Assembly (NCBI RefSeq): GCF_013248975.1 | Contig: NZ_JABRWH010000001.1 | Span: 3,306,001 to 3,370,000 of the forward strand | From: Neobacillus endophyticus | GTDB lineage: Bacteria > Bacillota > Bacilli > Bacillales > Cytobacillaceae | DNA: 64,000 nucleotides | Direction of reading: 5' to 3' | In this document: positions 35,808 to 44,726 of the stretch, in pieces | How positions within the stretch are numbered: the stretch's first letter is position 1 | Layout of the letters: the number at the start of each line of letters is the position of its first letter | Program-made: the position numbers and the translations under genes | The notes under the pieces: model-generated | What the model was told of the DNA's origin: nothing | Seen by the model: only the letters and a program-made list of their open reading frames with translations | Databases searched by the model: none

Positions 35808-35878
35808 TAAAACGCTATGTCATGTTATGGCCCCTTTAGAATGATCGGAAACAAGACAATAACATAGCGTTTTTTTTT
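35808..35878 (+). repeat. Dispersed 65-70-nt terminator-like hairpin, copy B
   Basis: Begins AAAACGCTATGT, ends ACATAGCGTTTTTTTT, with internal GAATGATCGGAA. Same outline as copy A at 21536-21606. It lies between convergent genes and can end transcription on the plus strand. Confidence 0.6.
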
Positions 35879-36002
35879 CGAATAAGATGCGAACCTAAAG
35901 ATAAAGTTAAGGAAACGTACAACCTATGTTTTGATTTCGCAAGATTTTTTGTTCATTGCTTTTAATCGGAAAAAATGAAATAACCACGGCACTTTTTACA
36001 GT

Positions 36003-36620
36003 TTAATTATAACCTTCATTTAATGAAGTGATATTTTTATTGACCTTTTCACTATAAGCGTAATCACCATAACAATATGGATATCTTGAATTAAAAAAAC
36101 TTTTTTTACAATTATAAATACTCGGGTGCTTTTTAACTTGTAAAAGTGAGAATTCTTTTGCTAACTTCTCGTTATGTTTTCCTCCATGTGCCGCAACGTA
36201 ATTAATATAACCAATTCCCATATTATAAGCTTGAATGATCGTGGCAAAATCTACTTGTTTTTCCTGTCCGTACGTAAGAATGTGCCGGAAATGCTTAACT
36301 CCTATTTGGATACTTTCTTTCGGATCTTTAATCGAATTCGGTGGCAATCCTATTGATTCAGATGATTGCATGGGGTCTCCACCTTTCCCTTTGCTTTCTT
36401 GCTGCATTAAAGCAATGATAACGGGAGTGTACTTTTCGAGATGGTATTTTCCTAATTCATTATGAATCTCCGGAGAGTATTTTTTTACATTTATAAATGG
36501 ATCACGTTGAAAATAAGGAATGTCATTTTCCCAGTAACAATAAGTGATTATTAATAGTGCTGAAAATAGCATAAGAAAGACGAAGTTGAATGGAATCTTA
36601 TTCGGTTTGCGTTTAATCAT
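36003..36620 (-). CDS. Lysozyme-like (CwlT-type muramidase/transglycosylase) membrane-anchored protein
   Basis: A 205-residue protein with an N-terminal membrane anchor (residues 12-30) and a lysozyme-like domain. PVIIALMQQESKGKGGDPMQ holds the catalytic Glu, SSESIG, SIQIGVKHFRHIL and IIQAYNMGIGYINYV are the conserved following blocks. This is the bacteriophage-lysozyme-like domain found at the N-terminus of CwlT, but without the NlpC/P60 domain. It would act on wall glycan outside the membrane. No strong ribosome site is visible, only weak AGGAGT at a suitable place. Confidence 0.8.
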   Translation of the reverse strand: MIKRKPNKIPFNFVFLMLFSALLIITYCYWENDIPYFQRDPFINVKKYSPEIHNELGKYHLEKYTPVIIALMQQESKGKGGDPMQSSESIGLPPNSIKDPKESIQIGVKHFRHILTYGQEKQVDFATIIQAYNMGIGYINYVAAHGGKHNEKLAKEFSLLQVKKHPSIYNCKKSFFNSRYPYCYGDYAYSEKVNKNITSLNEGYN

Positions 36621-37011
36621 TTTTATTTATTTTACTCCTAATATTCATTCTTTTATTTAAGGAAAGTGAATAGTTTTTTTATGACAAAGAATTGGATCCT
36701 AACTCTAAAATCCAGGAAATAAGAATACCAATCTAGTAGTCATAATCTTCAATTGTATACAGCTTGAAGAATATGTAGATGGTTCCCTTGAATAAATTTA
36801 TCCCACTTTTCTCGTTGTTTCAACCGGAAGATTGTATAGAGCGATCGAAAATTCATTCGGCCTACTAGTTTTTGAAGACTAACAGTAATTATACTCCCTA
36901 AGCAGTATCAAATAACAGCCGTAGGAATGATTTTATTGTATGTAAATTTATGAAACGGAAGAATTTAATATGGTAAAATGAATCGATGTTTTCAATTACT
37001 TATTGAATTGA
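36621..37011. other. Intergenic stretch, no gene seen
   Basis: About 390 bases of AT-rich DNA with many stops on both strands. Nothing recognisable apart from a weak TTTCAAT/ATTGAAA hairpin at its right end, before the repeat element. Confidence 0.5.
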
Positions 37012-37125
37012 AAGGCTATGTTAAAGAACATTGTTGATATTTAAATTCTGTTGATTTCCTCTCCAGGCGCGCCCGCGAACCGCTCGTGCCTGAAGCGGAA
37101 ATCAACAGCCAAATTTAACAGCGCC
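37012..37125. repeat. Terminal-inverted-repeat element with GC-rich centre
   Basis: The left end GGCTATGTTAAAGAACATTG matches the inverted right end (GGCGCTGTTAAATTTGGCTG), each followed by TTGAT. Inside, CTGTTGATTTCC and GGAAATCAACAG pair, and the centre is GC-rich (CAGGCGCGCCCGCG), unlike its surroundings. I recall related long repeats in many Bacillaceae; this looks like an internally deleted copy. Confidence 0.6.
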
Positions 37126-37259
37126 TATTCAAAATAAAATCCGTAAGAGAAAAGTGATAATCTAAAATTAGCTTTTTTAAGGGGGGAGTAAGGGTTCATA
37201 ACAGAAAGAATGATTTCAACAACTATACAGGTATTAGACTTACAAGAATAGGTGATTTT

Positions 37260-38120
37260 ATGAATAGACGTATGCTGAAAGTGTTGTTAACTTGTATGAT
37301 CTTAAGCTTGGCTGCACTCTTTGGCTGTTCAGCGAAGAAGGAGAGTACAAGTGATCAGCAAGTAGAGCAGAAAAAGACAAGTAAAAATAATGGCCAAGGA
37401 ACCCCTGAACGAGTAGCACAGAAAGATTGGAATGAAGCAGATCACAGATTACCTAACGAACAGCATAAACAGCAAATACAAAACCTTTCTCAACAGTTTC
37501 CAGCAGTTGTAATCTATAAGGGATCTTCCAGCCTGAAACGAGTGGCACTGACCTTCGACGACGGGCCGGATAATTACTATACACCAAAGATTCTCGACAT
37601 TTTGAAGGCAAAAGGAGTAAAGGCAACATTTTTTATGGTGGGTAAAGAAGCCAAACGTTTCCCTGACATAGTAAAGCGAATTGCTGACGAAGGGAATGCA
37701 CTTGGAAATCACTCTTGGGATCACCCGAAACTATGGACGCTTAATAACCAACAGATTACCCAGGAAATCGTTTCTACACAAAACGAGATTCAACAGATTA
37801 CAGGGCAAAGAACCACCTTATTTCGACCGCCCTATGGCCGAGTAACTCCAGCAGACATAACACTCATACACAATCTCGGCTATCGAGTTATCGACTGGTC
37901 TGTTGACACACTAGATTGGAAAGGAACGTCAGCTCCTAATATTCTCCAGATTGTTAACAAAGAAGTTTCGCCTGGTGGAATCATTCTTGAGCACAGTTTA
38001 GCCAGCCATCCTGGGGAACTGAATGGGACAGTGCAAGCCCTGCCACAAATCATCGATCATTTACGAGCACAGGGTTACGAGTTTGTAACAGTTCCAGAGC
38101 TGCTTGGTGAATCTGCATAA
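37260..38120 (+). CDS. Lipoprotein polysaccharide deacetylase (NodB domain)
   Basis: A 286-residue lipoprotein. The leader ends in lipobox LFGC at about residue 23, followed by a Lys/Gln/Ser-rich linker. The NodB domain is complete: ALTFDDGPD (catalytic Asp and metal Asp), GNHSWDHPKL (metal His pair), FRPPYGRVTP, DWSVDTLDWKG and ILEHS. It removes acetyl groups from peptidoglycan or other surface glycans outside the membrane. GGTGAT lies just before the start, a weak ribosome site. A terminator follows and is shared with the convergent gene. Confidence 0.9.
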   Translation: MNRRMLKVLLTCMILSLAALFGCSAKKESTSDQQVEQKKTSKNNGQGTPERVAQKDWNEADHRLPNEQHKQQIQNLSQQFPAVVIYKGSSSLKRVALTFDDGPDNYYTPKILDILKAKGVKATFFMVGKEAKRFPDIVKRIADEGNALGNHSWDHPKLWTLNNQQITQEIVSTQNEIQQITGQRTTLFRPPYGRVTPADITLIHNLGYRVIDWSVDTLDWKGTSAPNILQIVNKEVSPGGIILEHSLASHPGELNGTVQALPQIIDHLRAQGYEFVTVPELLGESA

Positions 38121-38187
38121 CCCTTTTAAATTGGCATCCTGTGGACTTTCACAACTCTTCTGGTGGATATGTTATCAAGATATTAAG

Positions 38188-38215
38188 AAAAAGGATGTCT
38201 TTTGACATCCTTTTT
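38188..38215. terminator. Bidirectional terminator
   Basis: AAAAAGGATGTC/GACATCCTTTTT with a 4-base loop between convergent genes; T-runs on both strands. Confidence 0.85.
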
Positions 38216-38220
38216 GAGCA

Positions 38221-38661
38221 TTATCTGTTTCTTTTTTTGTAAAATAAATACATGATACCGAACAACAAAACGACTCCAATAAAATACACCAGTAAGAAAT
38301 TCGTAGGGTCATATTCTCCATTGGTAGCATATTTACCATTATATTTAGCTTTAATAAAAGAATCTTTGCTTTCTTCAATGGCGATGGCTTCATTTATTGC
38401 TATACCTTTGATTTCATAATATTCCGTTCCTTTTGGAAATTTATTAGAAAAATTCCCTCTATAAGTGCCTTCTAGGTCTGAATACTTTGTTACCTCTCCA
38501 ATTTTTCTACCGATTTTATTAGCTTCGATATGTGTTTCTGTAACAACATAGCTATTATCCTTGTAGACAACAAAATCATATGCCCATTTTGCATAAGTTG
38601 TTGTGATAAAGAATGTGCAGCCTATCAGAAATACGAAAATTAGGCTTATGATCTTTCTCAA
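38221..38661 (-). CDS. Small secreted or surface protein with C-terminal membrane helix
   Basis: About 146 residues. I prefer the TTG at 38661, because GGGGGAATT is 6 bases upstream and the product then starts with a normal signal (RKIISLIFVFLIGCTFFITT). The frame extends to 38694. The external part (VYKDNSYVVTETHIEANKIG) is followed by a C-terminal helix (FLLVYFIGVVLLFGIMYLF) and a basic end, like a type I membrane protein. Family unknown. Confidence 0.6.
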   Translation of the reverse strand: MRKIISLIFVFLIGCTFFITTTYAKWAYDFVVYKDNSYVVTETHIEANKIGRKIGEVTKYSDLEGTYRGNFSNKFPKGTEYYEIKGIAINEAIAIEESKDSFIKAKYNGKYATNGEYDPTNFLLVYFIGVVLLFGIMYLFYKKRNR

Positions 38662-38906
38662 CAGAATTCCCCCATATAAAATAGACGAATTCAACTTACA
38701 AATTGTTGCACCGTTTTTCTATTATTTTATAAATCTCCAGTCAATAAACAAACTTGATCAAGCTTTGTCGTGTGCTGGATGGAAAACGGGGAATTCGTTT
38801 TTTTTATGAAATTGAAACAATTGAAGGGTTTAAGGGCAAAACAGCTGAGTATTTTGGATATTCCTACGGATTTATTAAGCGTATTCACGAAAAAGAAGGA
38901 TATAGA

Positions 38907-39230
38907 ATGACAGATATACAACAGTTCCCTGAAGATTTTCTATGTGCTCCTTATCATCTTTGGCAACATGATGGGGAAGCAGTGGTCGATGTGAAATATG
39001 GAAATTGGTGCAAGCTAATTCAAAAAAGATATCCAACAGTAATAAATGGTTATGGAAAACATATTTATTTTCATGGTAATGATGGTGCTGATTATTATTT
39101 TATTTTCTTTACATTAACAAATGGAACTGACGTAGAAATTGCTCAATTTCGGAAAATAGGCGATGAAAAATGGAAACAGGTGATGATGAAACCCGAAGAA
39201 GAATGTTTAACTGAAAAAGGGCCTCGTTAG
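38907..39230 (+). CDS. Hypothetical protein, about 107 aa
   Basis: ATG at 38907 with AGAAGGAT upstream gives MTDIQQFPEDFLCAPYHLWQ, then aromatic-rich sequence (YGKHIYFHGNDGADYYFIFF) and a charged end. The frame is open back to 38754 and the upstream part (YFGYSYGFIKRIHEKEGY) also looks protein-like. Either the gene is longer or a truncated gene precedes it in frame. Family not recognised. Confidence 0.5.
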   Translation: MTDIQQFPEDFLCAPYHLWQHDGEAVVDVKYGNWCKLIQKRYPTVINGYGKHIYFHGNDGADYYFIFFTLTNGTDVEIAQFRKIGDEKWKQVMMKPEEECLTEKGPR

Positions 39231-39377
39231 GATGTTTTTTTTGTGTTTAATACTGAGATGATTAATATATACATGATTAAAAATTGGACCTTATCAAATT
39301 GATACTAGGTTGATGTTACTTAATTTTCTGAATACTGTGTTAAAATAAAAAAAGACAAGTAACGAGGAGGAGTACAT

Positions 39378-39436
39378 ATGAGAAATGTCGTAGTTTTAAA
39401 AGGTGGGAGGGAATAGGTAGAGCCTGTTGTCAGGCT
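39378..39436 (+). promoter_or_regulatory. 12-codon leader ORF plus hairpin upstream of phzF
   Basis: AACGAGGAGGAG is followed by an ATG at 39378 and a 12-residue frame (MRNVVVLKGGRE) ending at 39416. AGCCTG/CAGGCT then forms a small hairpin at 39421-39436. The phzF ribosome site GGTTGGAGGGAATCA repeats GGTGGGAGGGAAT at the end of the leader. It could be a translated leader, or the start of a lost gene; MRNVVVLKGG also resembles the start of D-Ala-D-Ala ligases. Confidence 0.4.
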
Positions 39437-39478
39437 TTACGTTTAAAGGACATCACTAAACCAGGTTGGAGGGAATCA

Positions 39479-40405
39479 ATGAAAACATTAAAATATTCGT
39501 TAGTCGATGTATTTACCACAACACCCTTTGGAGGGAATCAATTAGCTGTTTTTCATGAAAATACAACATTAAAAACCGAAACCATGCAAATGATCGCCAG
39601 AGAACTTAACCTTTCCGAAACCGTATTTATCCGACCACCAAGTGACCCTAAAAAAGAAAAAAATTTACGAATATTTACTCCAAAAGTAGAACTGCCAATG
39701 GCTGGACATCCGACAATCGGAGCGGCATACGTTTTGGCTGATAAAGGAATTTTAGGAACAAAAGAAGGTTCAAATGAATGGATTTTAGAAGAGGGAGTTG
39801 GGGATGTTCCTGTAACCGTTTATAAAGAGAATTCTCATATTTTAAAAGTTGAAATGAAGCAACCATTACCTGTTTTTGGTGAAAAATATTTAAATACTGA
39901 GAATGCTGCCAAATTGTTGTCTTTATCCATTGAAGACATAGATACGACCCTTCCAATTCAGACTGTTTCAACTGGAGTACCATTTTTGTATATTCCAGTC
40001 CGATCACTCTCAGCGATAAAAAATATCAGTTTTCGTACTGATGTTTGGGAGGAGTATTTTAGCAATAACCCAAGTACAAAACATATTTTCACCTTCACTA
40101 TGGAAACAGAGGAAGCGACCTCTACCGTTCACAGCAGAATGTTTGCACCTGCAATGGGGATTTCAGAAGATCCTGCCACTGGGGGTGCAAGCGGACCTTT
40201 AGGAGCCTATCTAGTTGAGTATGGTGTTATATCACCTATTGAAAATGAGACGTATTTCCTTAGAAGTGAACAGGGAATAGAAATGGGGAGACCTAGTTTT
40301 ATTGACATATCCATAGTGAAAGGCGGAAATGAATTTAAGGAAGTAAAAATCGGAGGCAATTGTGTAATCATCGGCTCTGGAGAACTACGTCTAAACCAAA
40401 AATAG
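39479..40405 (+). CDS. PhzF-family isomerase/epimerase
   Basis: A 308-residue protein with the PhzF fold. VDVFTTTPFGGNQLAVF opens the first half, ARELNLSETVFIRPP contains the catalytic Glu, RIFTPKVELPMAGHPTIGAA is the hallmark, and EDPATGGASGPLGAYLVEYG marks the second half. PhzF relatives isomerise small acids by proton shift; no phenazine genes are here, so the substrate is unknown. TTGGAGGG lies 8 bases upstream. Confidence 0.9.
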   Translation: MKTLKYSLVDVFTTTPFGGNQLAVFHENTTLKTETMQMIARELNLSETVFIRPPSDPKKEKNLRIFTPKVELPMAGHPTIGAAYVLADKGILGTKEGSNEWILEEGVGDVPVTVYKENSHILKVEMKQPLPVFGEKYLNTENAAKLLSLSIEDIDTTLPIQTVSTGVPFLYIPVRSLSAIKNISFRTDVWEEYFSNNPSTKHIFTFTMETEEATSTVHSRMFAPAMGISEDPATGGASGPLGAYLVEYGVISPIENETYFLRSEQGIEMGRPSFIDISIVKGGNEFKEVKIGGNCVIIGSGELRLNQK

Positions 40406-40551
40406 TTAAAATTAATTTTTTAGAGAAGAGATATCAACTAGCGGACTTTAAACGATCCATTGAGGAACTTGTTAATGCAAATGAAACGGGTAAAAAATGG
40501 CAGCGACAAATGTTAATTTCTTATGTGGAAAGAAAGTTCATCGTTAGTTGA
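40406..40551 (+). other. Coding-like frame after phzF, possible gene remnant
   Basis: A frame that overlaps the end of phzF continues to 40551 and encodes a helical, charged stretch (YQLADFKRSIEELVNANETG) before a stop and terminator. There is no ribosome site or plausible start, so it may be the end of a broken gene. Confidence 0.25.
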
Positions 40552-40565
40552 TATAAATATAAATG

Positions 40566-40605
40566 AAGAGTATCCAATAAAAATTCTGGATACTCTTTTT
40601 ATTTT
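40566..40605 (+). terminator. Rho-independent terminator
   Basis: AAGAGTATCCA/TGGATACTCTT followed by TTTATTTTG. Confidence 0.85.
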
Positions 40606-40847
40606 GAGAATTAGTAATCATGCTTCCTTCTCTTGCAACAGCAAGAAAATATCGCAAAACTCTAATTTCCATAAAATACTCCTCCTTTATAATGTTTTAG
40701 TATATCTATTTCAGAAATGCCTCTCATGCATATCTTGATATAAGATATAGGTATTTGTTATGTGAAAATCGCACAGCTAGAATAAAAACAAAGGCTGAAA
40801 ACAACAGTTAGATGCTCTCAATTATAGACGAGAAATGGAGGATTTAA

Positions 40848-41555
40848 ATGTCACAGGATAAACAAGTTGCGCTTGTCACAGGCGGAAATCGGGGTATTGG
40901 AAATGAACTGGTCAAGCAATTGGCGATGAAAGGATTTAAGGTGATTCTCGCAAGCCGGGTTCTTGAGAAGGGTCAGGAAGCTGCGCAGAAATTAAAGGAG
41001 TTAGATCTGGATGTTATATGTGTAGAGATGGATGTGGCCAATCAAGAAAGCATTAGTCAAGCTGCAATTTCAGTAAATGAGCAGTATGGAAGATTAGACG
41101 TTTTGATTAATAATGCTGGCGTGTATTTGGAGGAGAATAAAAAGTTAGTGGCAATGGACCCTTCTATTCTTGAAAAAACAATGGCAACCAATTTCTTTGG
41201 TGTGTACCATGTTATCCGTTCCTTTATTCCTCTTATGGAAAAACGAGGCTATGGGCGAATTATTAATGTTTCCTCAGAATATGGAGCGATGAGCGATATG
41301 TCATATCCAGGAGTAGGAGCTTATAAGTTGTCTAAATTTGCCCTAAACGGAATGACGCGACTGATTGCTGCAGAGATCAAAGGTGATATCAAAATAAATG
41401 CGGTCGACCCAGGGTGGGTAAGCTCAGATATGGGCGGACCATCTGCTCCAAGAACGCCTAAGCAAGCAGCTGAGTCGATTCTGTGGTTAGCGACGATTGG
41501 ACCTGAAGGACCTTCTGGAGGTTTTTTTAAAGATGGAAATCAAATTCCTTGGTAA
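40848..41555 (+). CDS. Short-chain dehydrogenase/reductase (SDR)
   Basis: A 235-residue classical SDR. The cofactor motif is VTGGNRGIGNELVKQLA, followed by DVLINNAGVYLEE (NNAG) and NVSSEYGAMSD for the catalytic Ser. GAYKLSKFALNGMTR has the Y-x-x-x-K. NAVDPGWVSSDMGGP and the C-terminal SGGFFKDGNQIPW are typical of carbonyl-reductase-like SDRs. The C-terminal pattern is like that of the remnant at 45576. Its substrate is unknown. GGAGG lies 8 bases upstream. Confidence 0.92.
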   Translation: MSQDKQVALVTGGNRGIGNELVKQLAMKGFKVILASRVLEKGQEAAQKLKELDLDVICVEMDVANQESISQAAISVNEQYGRLDVLINNAGVYLEENKKLVAMDPSILEKTMATNFFGVYHVIRSFIPLMEKRGYGRIINVSSEYGAMSDMSYPGVGAYKLSKFALNGMTRLIAAEIKGDIKINAVDPGWVSSDMGGPSAPRTPKQAAESILWLATIGPEGPSGGFFKDGNQIPW

Positions 41556-41709
41556 AGGTAAATATTTAAAAGCTAGTCAAGAAATTCCTTTCTGGTGCAA
41601 TCTAGTTTAGTGTTTTAATATAAATATCATATCGCCATCCTAGTAGGTGCGTTTTTTTATGGAAAATTATTTATTTTCCCGCATAAACTGTATCGGGAGG
41701 CGATGTTAA

Positions 41710-41973
41710 TTGAAAAATAATGATTATTACCGTAAACAAACGAAAAAGACTTTATGGGACGAAGAGTTAGATAGCGAAGAAACACTTATTGATAAGCTTT
41801 ACAAAGCAAACGTAAATAACATCACACCATATTTCGATCCGAATTTTTCATTAAATGATGACAAAGGTAAAAAGTATAAATGTTACCGTTGTGGAAATGA
41901 ATATGAGAATAATGAAACCGAAATATATAAAGGTCATTTGTATTGTACAGAGTGCCAAGATTTATGCGATTAA
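41710..41973 (+). CDS. Small zinc-ribbon protein, 87 aa
   Basis: The C-terminal half has two C-x-x-C knuckles (KCYRCGNEY and LYCTECQDLC), a zinc-ribbon arrangement. The N-terminal half is charged. The start is TTG at 41710 after GGGAGGCG. It could be a nucleic-acid or protein-contact adaptor; family not recognised. Confidence 0.65.
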   Translation: MKNNDYYRKQTKKTLWDEELDSEETLIDKLYKANVNNITPYFDPNFSLNDDKGKKYKCYRCGNEYENNETEIYKGHLYCTECQDLCD

Positions 41974-42296
41974 GACTGATAATCAGGCTTAGTCGTATAT
42001 TTTTTTTGTCTCAATTAGAACATCAATTCGTATTTAATGAAGATAAGGTTGACGAAGTTGATATGATACAAGATCGCAAGAAAGTGAAGCAGCAGTTTGT
42101 CTTCGAAATGACAGAATGATTAAAGGTGCTGTGCCTTGAGCTCTAGAATGAATGCTGTTAAGATCTTTTTTTGTTCATTTAAGAGGTGTTTTGTTGATTA
42201 GGATGGTTTTAGAGTGATTAAAAATAAAATTTGTCCAAGAACTCTAAAAATACCTGAATAAATTGTTAGTAAATGCTAAGATGTGAGGTGATTATT
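41974..42296. other. Intergenic stretch, no gene seen
   Basis: A GACT...AGTC hairpin with a T-run (41970-42010) can end the zinc-ribbon gene transcript. The rest is AT-rich with no supported frame. Confidence 0.45.
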
Positions 42297-42740
42297 ATGT
42301 TAGATAGCAGGAATGAACCTGATTGGACAAATCAAAGATATCAAAGGGAACGAAGTGCTCGTAATTGTGACTGTAATGAAATAAACCAACCAAATGAAGG
42401 ATGTTGTTCCAGATCACGATTAAGAGACGAAGGCATTAAAAGAACAAACATTCCGAGAGTATACTTTGCAGATGCGGACCTGGAGTGTGGAGGAGACTGT
42501 GTTGGTCATGACAATGAAATAATTTATGAATGGAGTATTTATCCAGAAGAGCCAGGTTCAAATGTATATATTATAGGATCTTCAAGAAAAGTAGGAAACG
42601 ATAGAGTTGAAGTAGGAGGAACTGGCAGTTTTTTTCTAAGAGTAAGAGTTACGTTTCGTTGTAGATTATATGACTTTGAGCTCCCAGTATTTCGATATGT
42701 AGATTGCATTAGAGAAGCTGCAGTACATTTCAACCAGTAA
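42297..42740 (+). CDS. Cysteine-rich hypothetical protein, 147 aa
   Basis: ATG at 42297 after GAGGTG. The N-terminal part holds a Cys cluster (RNCDCNEINQPNEGCCSRSR), later LECGGDCVGHDNE and single Cys in RCRLYDFE and DCIRE. The C-terminal half is predicted as beta strands (NVYIIGSSRKVGNDRVEVGG). There is no signal peptide. Composition recalls Bacillus spore-coat or exosporium proteins, but there is no recognised family. Confidence 0.6.
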   Translation: MLDSRNEPDWTNQRYQRERSARNCDCNEINQPNEGCCSRSRLRDEGIKRTNIPRVYFADADLECGGDCVGHDNEIIYEWSIYPEEPGSNVYIIGSSRKVGNDRVEVGGTGSFFLRVRVTFRCRLYDFELPVFRYVDCIREAAVHFNQ

Positions 42741-42760
42741 AACAAAATAAGTTAATATTT

Positions 42761-42787
42761 GAGTGACAGAAATGTCACTCTTTTAAT
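42761..42787 (+). terminator. Rho-independent terminator
   Basis: GAGTGAC/GTCACTC with a 6-base loop, then TTTTAAT. Confidence 0.78.
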
Positions 42788-43209
42788 ATGAGAATTATTT
42801 AATTAGATTTCTATTAAAAGAATAAGGTAAGAGAATATGCAGTCTTATTGTTCGTGAATAACAATAGTAATTGAAAAATAGAAAAGAGGGAATTGAGAAC
42901 ATCGAACAATACTTGCTGTTAGAACCATTGGTGAGGTTTGGTAGCAATATGTTGGTAACTTGGTTGTTAAATAAAAACAATTTTAACAGATAAAACAGAA
43001 AAAACATTGCTATGTAAGGGTTTTGAAGCGTCCTGGAGAGAATTAGAACCTCCGACCTACAGTTTAAGAAAAGTATGAATAAGGAAATTATGACATATCA
43101 TTTTTTTGAAAGTATTGTTTTATCAGGGTTTTAAGTAAATTAAATTAAACTATGTCAATTAATTTTATTTGGTATTGCCGAGTTATTCGGCAAATTTTCG
43201 GCAAAAAAA
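42788..43209. other. Intergenic stretch, no gene seen
   Basis: Over 400 AT-rich bases with frequent stops on both strands. The only structure is CCGAGTTATTCGGCAAATTT followed by TCGGC just before the next frame. Confidence 0.45.
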
Positions 43210-43557
43210 ATGGATGCAACAACCATGAGTTTTACAATTGTAAAGCTTTTTAGTGTAAACCTGTATCCTCTAAAGCAGAACTCAGAGGTAAGTTTGTCCA
43301 TACGATCATTAGATGGAGAAAGTATTATTCATTATCGTATTGTCTCTTTCTTTCAAATCAATGGAGAAGAAAATGTACATTGTTATGTGTTAACACCTGT
43401 AGGTGATATCACAAATCTTGCTATCTATCAAAGTAGACATTTTTCAAGGGATAGTTATACTAGTGAAATGAAGAATTTTTTAAATATGAGCATTATAAAC
43501 CTGTGCTCATTTCTCCTAACAGGCTCAAAACGAGCAACTAACGGGCATTACATTTAG
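43210..43557 (+). CDS. Doubtful hypothetical protein, up to 115 aa
   Basis: An open frame with fairly protein-like content (SVNLYPLKQNSEVSLSIRSL, then HYRIVSFFQINGEENVHCYV) but no clear ribosome site. The 3' end runs into a partial copy of the right-region repeat (CAACTAACGGGC at 43534), so the natural stop may have been replaced. Confidence 0.4.
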   Translation: MDATTMSFTIVKLFSVNLYPLKQNSEVSLSIRSLDGESIIHYRIVSFFQINGEENVHCYVLTPVGDITNLAIYQSRHFSRDSYTSEMKNFLNMSIINLCSFLLTGSKRATNGHYI

Positions 43558-43710
43558 ATGTCAATAGGAAAGACTGACCCTCGGCTTAACCTGTTAGGGT
43601 ACTGATCTCAAACAATAGAGCGGCGATCGGCGCCTCAAAGTGCATAACTGTCGCTCTGAACCTGTACCAACAATTTCGTTAATTTCCCTCAGTTTTGACT
43701 ACAGACCTTT

Positions 43711-44598
43711 CTAAATATCCGAAAGAATAATATTCTTCAACTGAATGACCAGACTTTTAAGTTCCTTCTCTCTTTCCAAATAGTATAGCGAAGCTTGTAG
43801 CAACGGGAGATTCGGTTCCGCTTTTCTAACCTCCGTCTGGACAAAATGGCAAAGTTCTTTCAGCTCCGAACGATGTTCGGCGCCAGATGGAAGAACGTTA
43901 AGGGCCGAATCCATCTCACGGAACAGCACGTTAAATATCTGCACCTTCTCCCTTTGGCGGTCCTCGAGCCCCCAGCTTAAATACCTCTCAAACGAAGCTT
44001 GTTTCAGCAGAGGCTTCTGATCAGAAGTCATCATATGCTTTACGAGAACATTAAGCTTGTCCAAAATGAACTTTGCTGTTTCCTCGAGCGATAGCGACTT
44101 TTCCTCATAAACAATCCAAAATAGGTACTCCTTTAGAATCGCACGATAGATGGAAACCAAATCCCATAGGCACGGATGGATTTCCTCGCCGTACACATGC
44201 AGCAAGCACTCTCTATGCCATCGGATGAGCCGCCCCCTAAACTTGTGTCTAAGCGGTTGAAACTTGGGATCCTGTTGAATGGGGAGCTCTGTAAATTCAA
44301 CAAGGATATGCTTGTACTCTATAAAATAACGAAATCGCAGAATGATCTGCTGCAGAAACTGCTCCTCTGGCGATAGTCCTGGAAGGCGCGTCAGCTCATC
44401 GACTTGATCAAAATAGGCATTAAGGCATTGATTAAACACTTCGCTGAATATGTCTTCCTTGGAAGGGAAATATTTATAGACGGATCCTTTGGCAATGCCG
44501 CAATCCTCAGCAATATCCTGTATCGTCGTTGAAAGAAACCCCCGTTCCTTAAATAGCTTCGACGCAGATTTCAAAACCTCTTCCTTTGTCACGCTCAT
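43711..44598 (-). CDS. TetR/AcrR-family regulator with long C-terminal domain
   Basis: About 295 residues, longer than usual TetR proteins (about 200). The HTH is TTIQDIAEDCGIAKGSVYKY followed by FPSKEDIF. The ligand domain extends to residue about 190 and is followed by an extra helical region. The ATG at 44598 has GGGGAG ten bases upstream. It is divergent from an isochorismatase-type hydrolase, with a TGACCTTT dyad between. The GC content is visibly higher than that of the window's left half, suggesting acquisition. Confidence 0.88.
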   Translation of the reverse strand: MSVTKEEVLKSASKLFKERGFLSTTIQDIAEDCGIAKGSVYKYFPSKEDIFSEVFNQCLNAYFDQVDELTRLPGLSPEEQFLQQIILRFRYFIEYKHILVEFTELPIQQDPKFQPLRHKFRGRLIRWHRECLLHVYGEEIHPCLWDLVSIYRAILKEYLFWIVYEEKSLSLEETAKFILDKLNVLVKHMMTSDQKPLLKQASFERYLSWGLEDRQREKVQIFNVLFREMDSALNVLPSGAEHRSELKELCHFVQTEVRKAEPNLPLLQASLYYLEREKELKSLVIQLKNIILSDI

Positions 44599-44653
44599 AT
44601 ACAAAATCTCCCCACTTGACTACTTATGAATTACAGTACAAAATATAGAACAT

Positions 44654-44697
44654 AAAGTCAAATGACCTTTCGTTTAATATTTAGAACTAAAGGTCAA
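44654..44697. promoter_or_regulatory. TetR operator candidate in divergent promoter
   Basis: AAAGTCAAATGACCTTT followed 17 bases later by AAAGGTCAAAT gives inverted TGACCTTT/AAAGGTCA arms between the TetR gene and the hydrolase gene. Confidence 0.6.
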
Positions 44698-44726
44698 ATC
44701 TAAAAAAACGAGGAGGACAAACGAAA

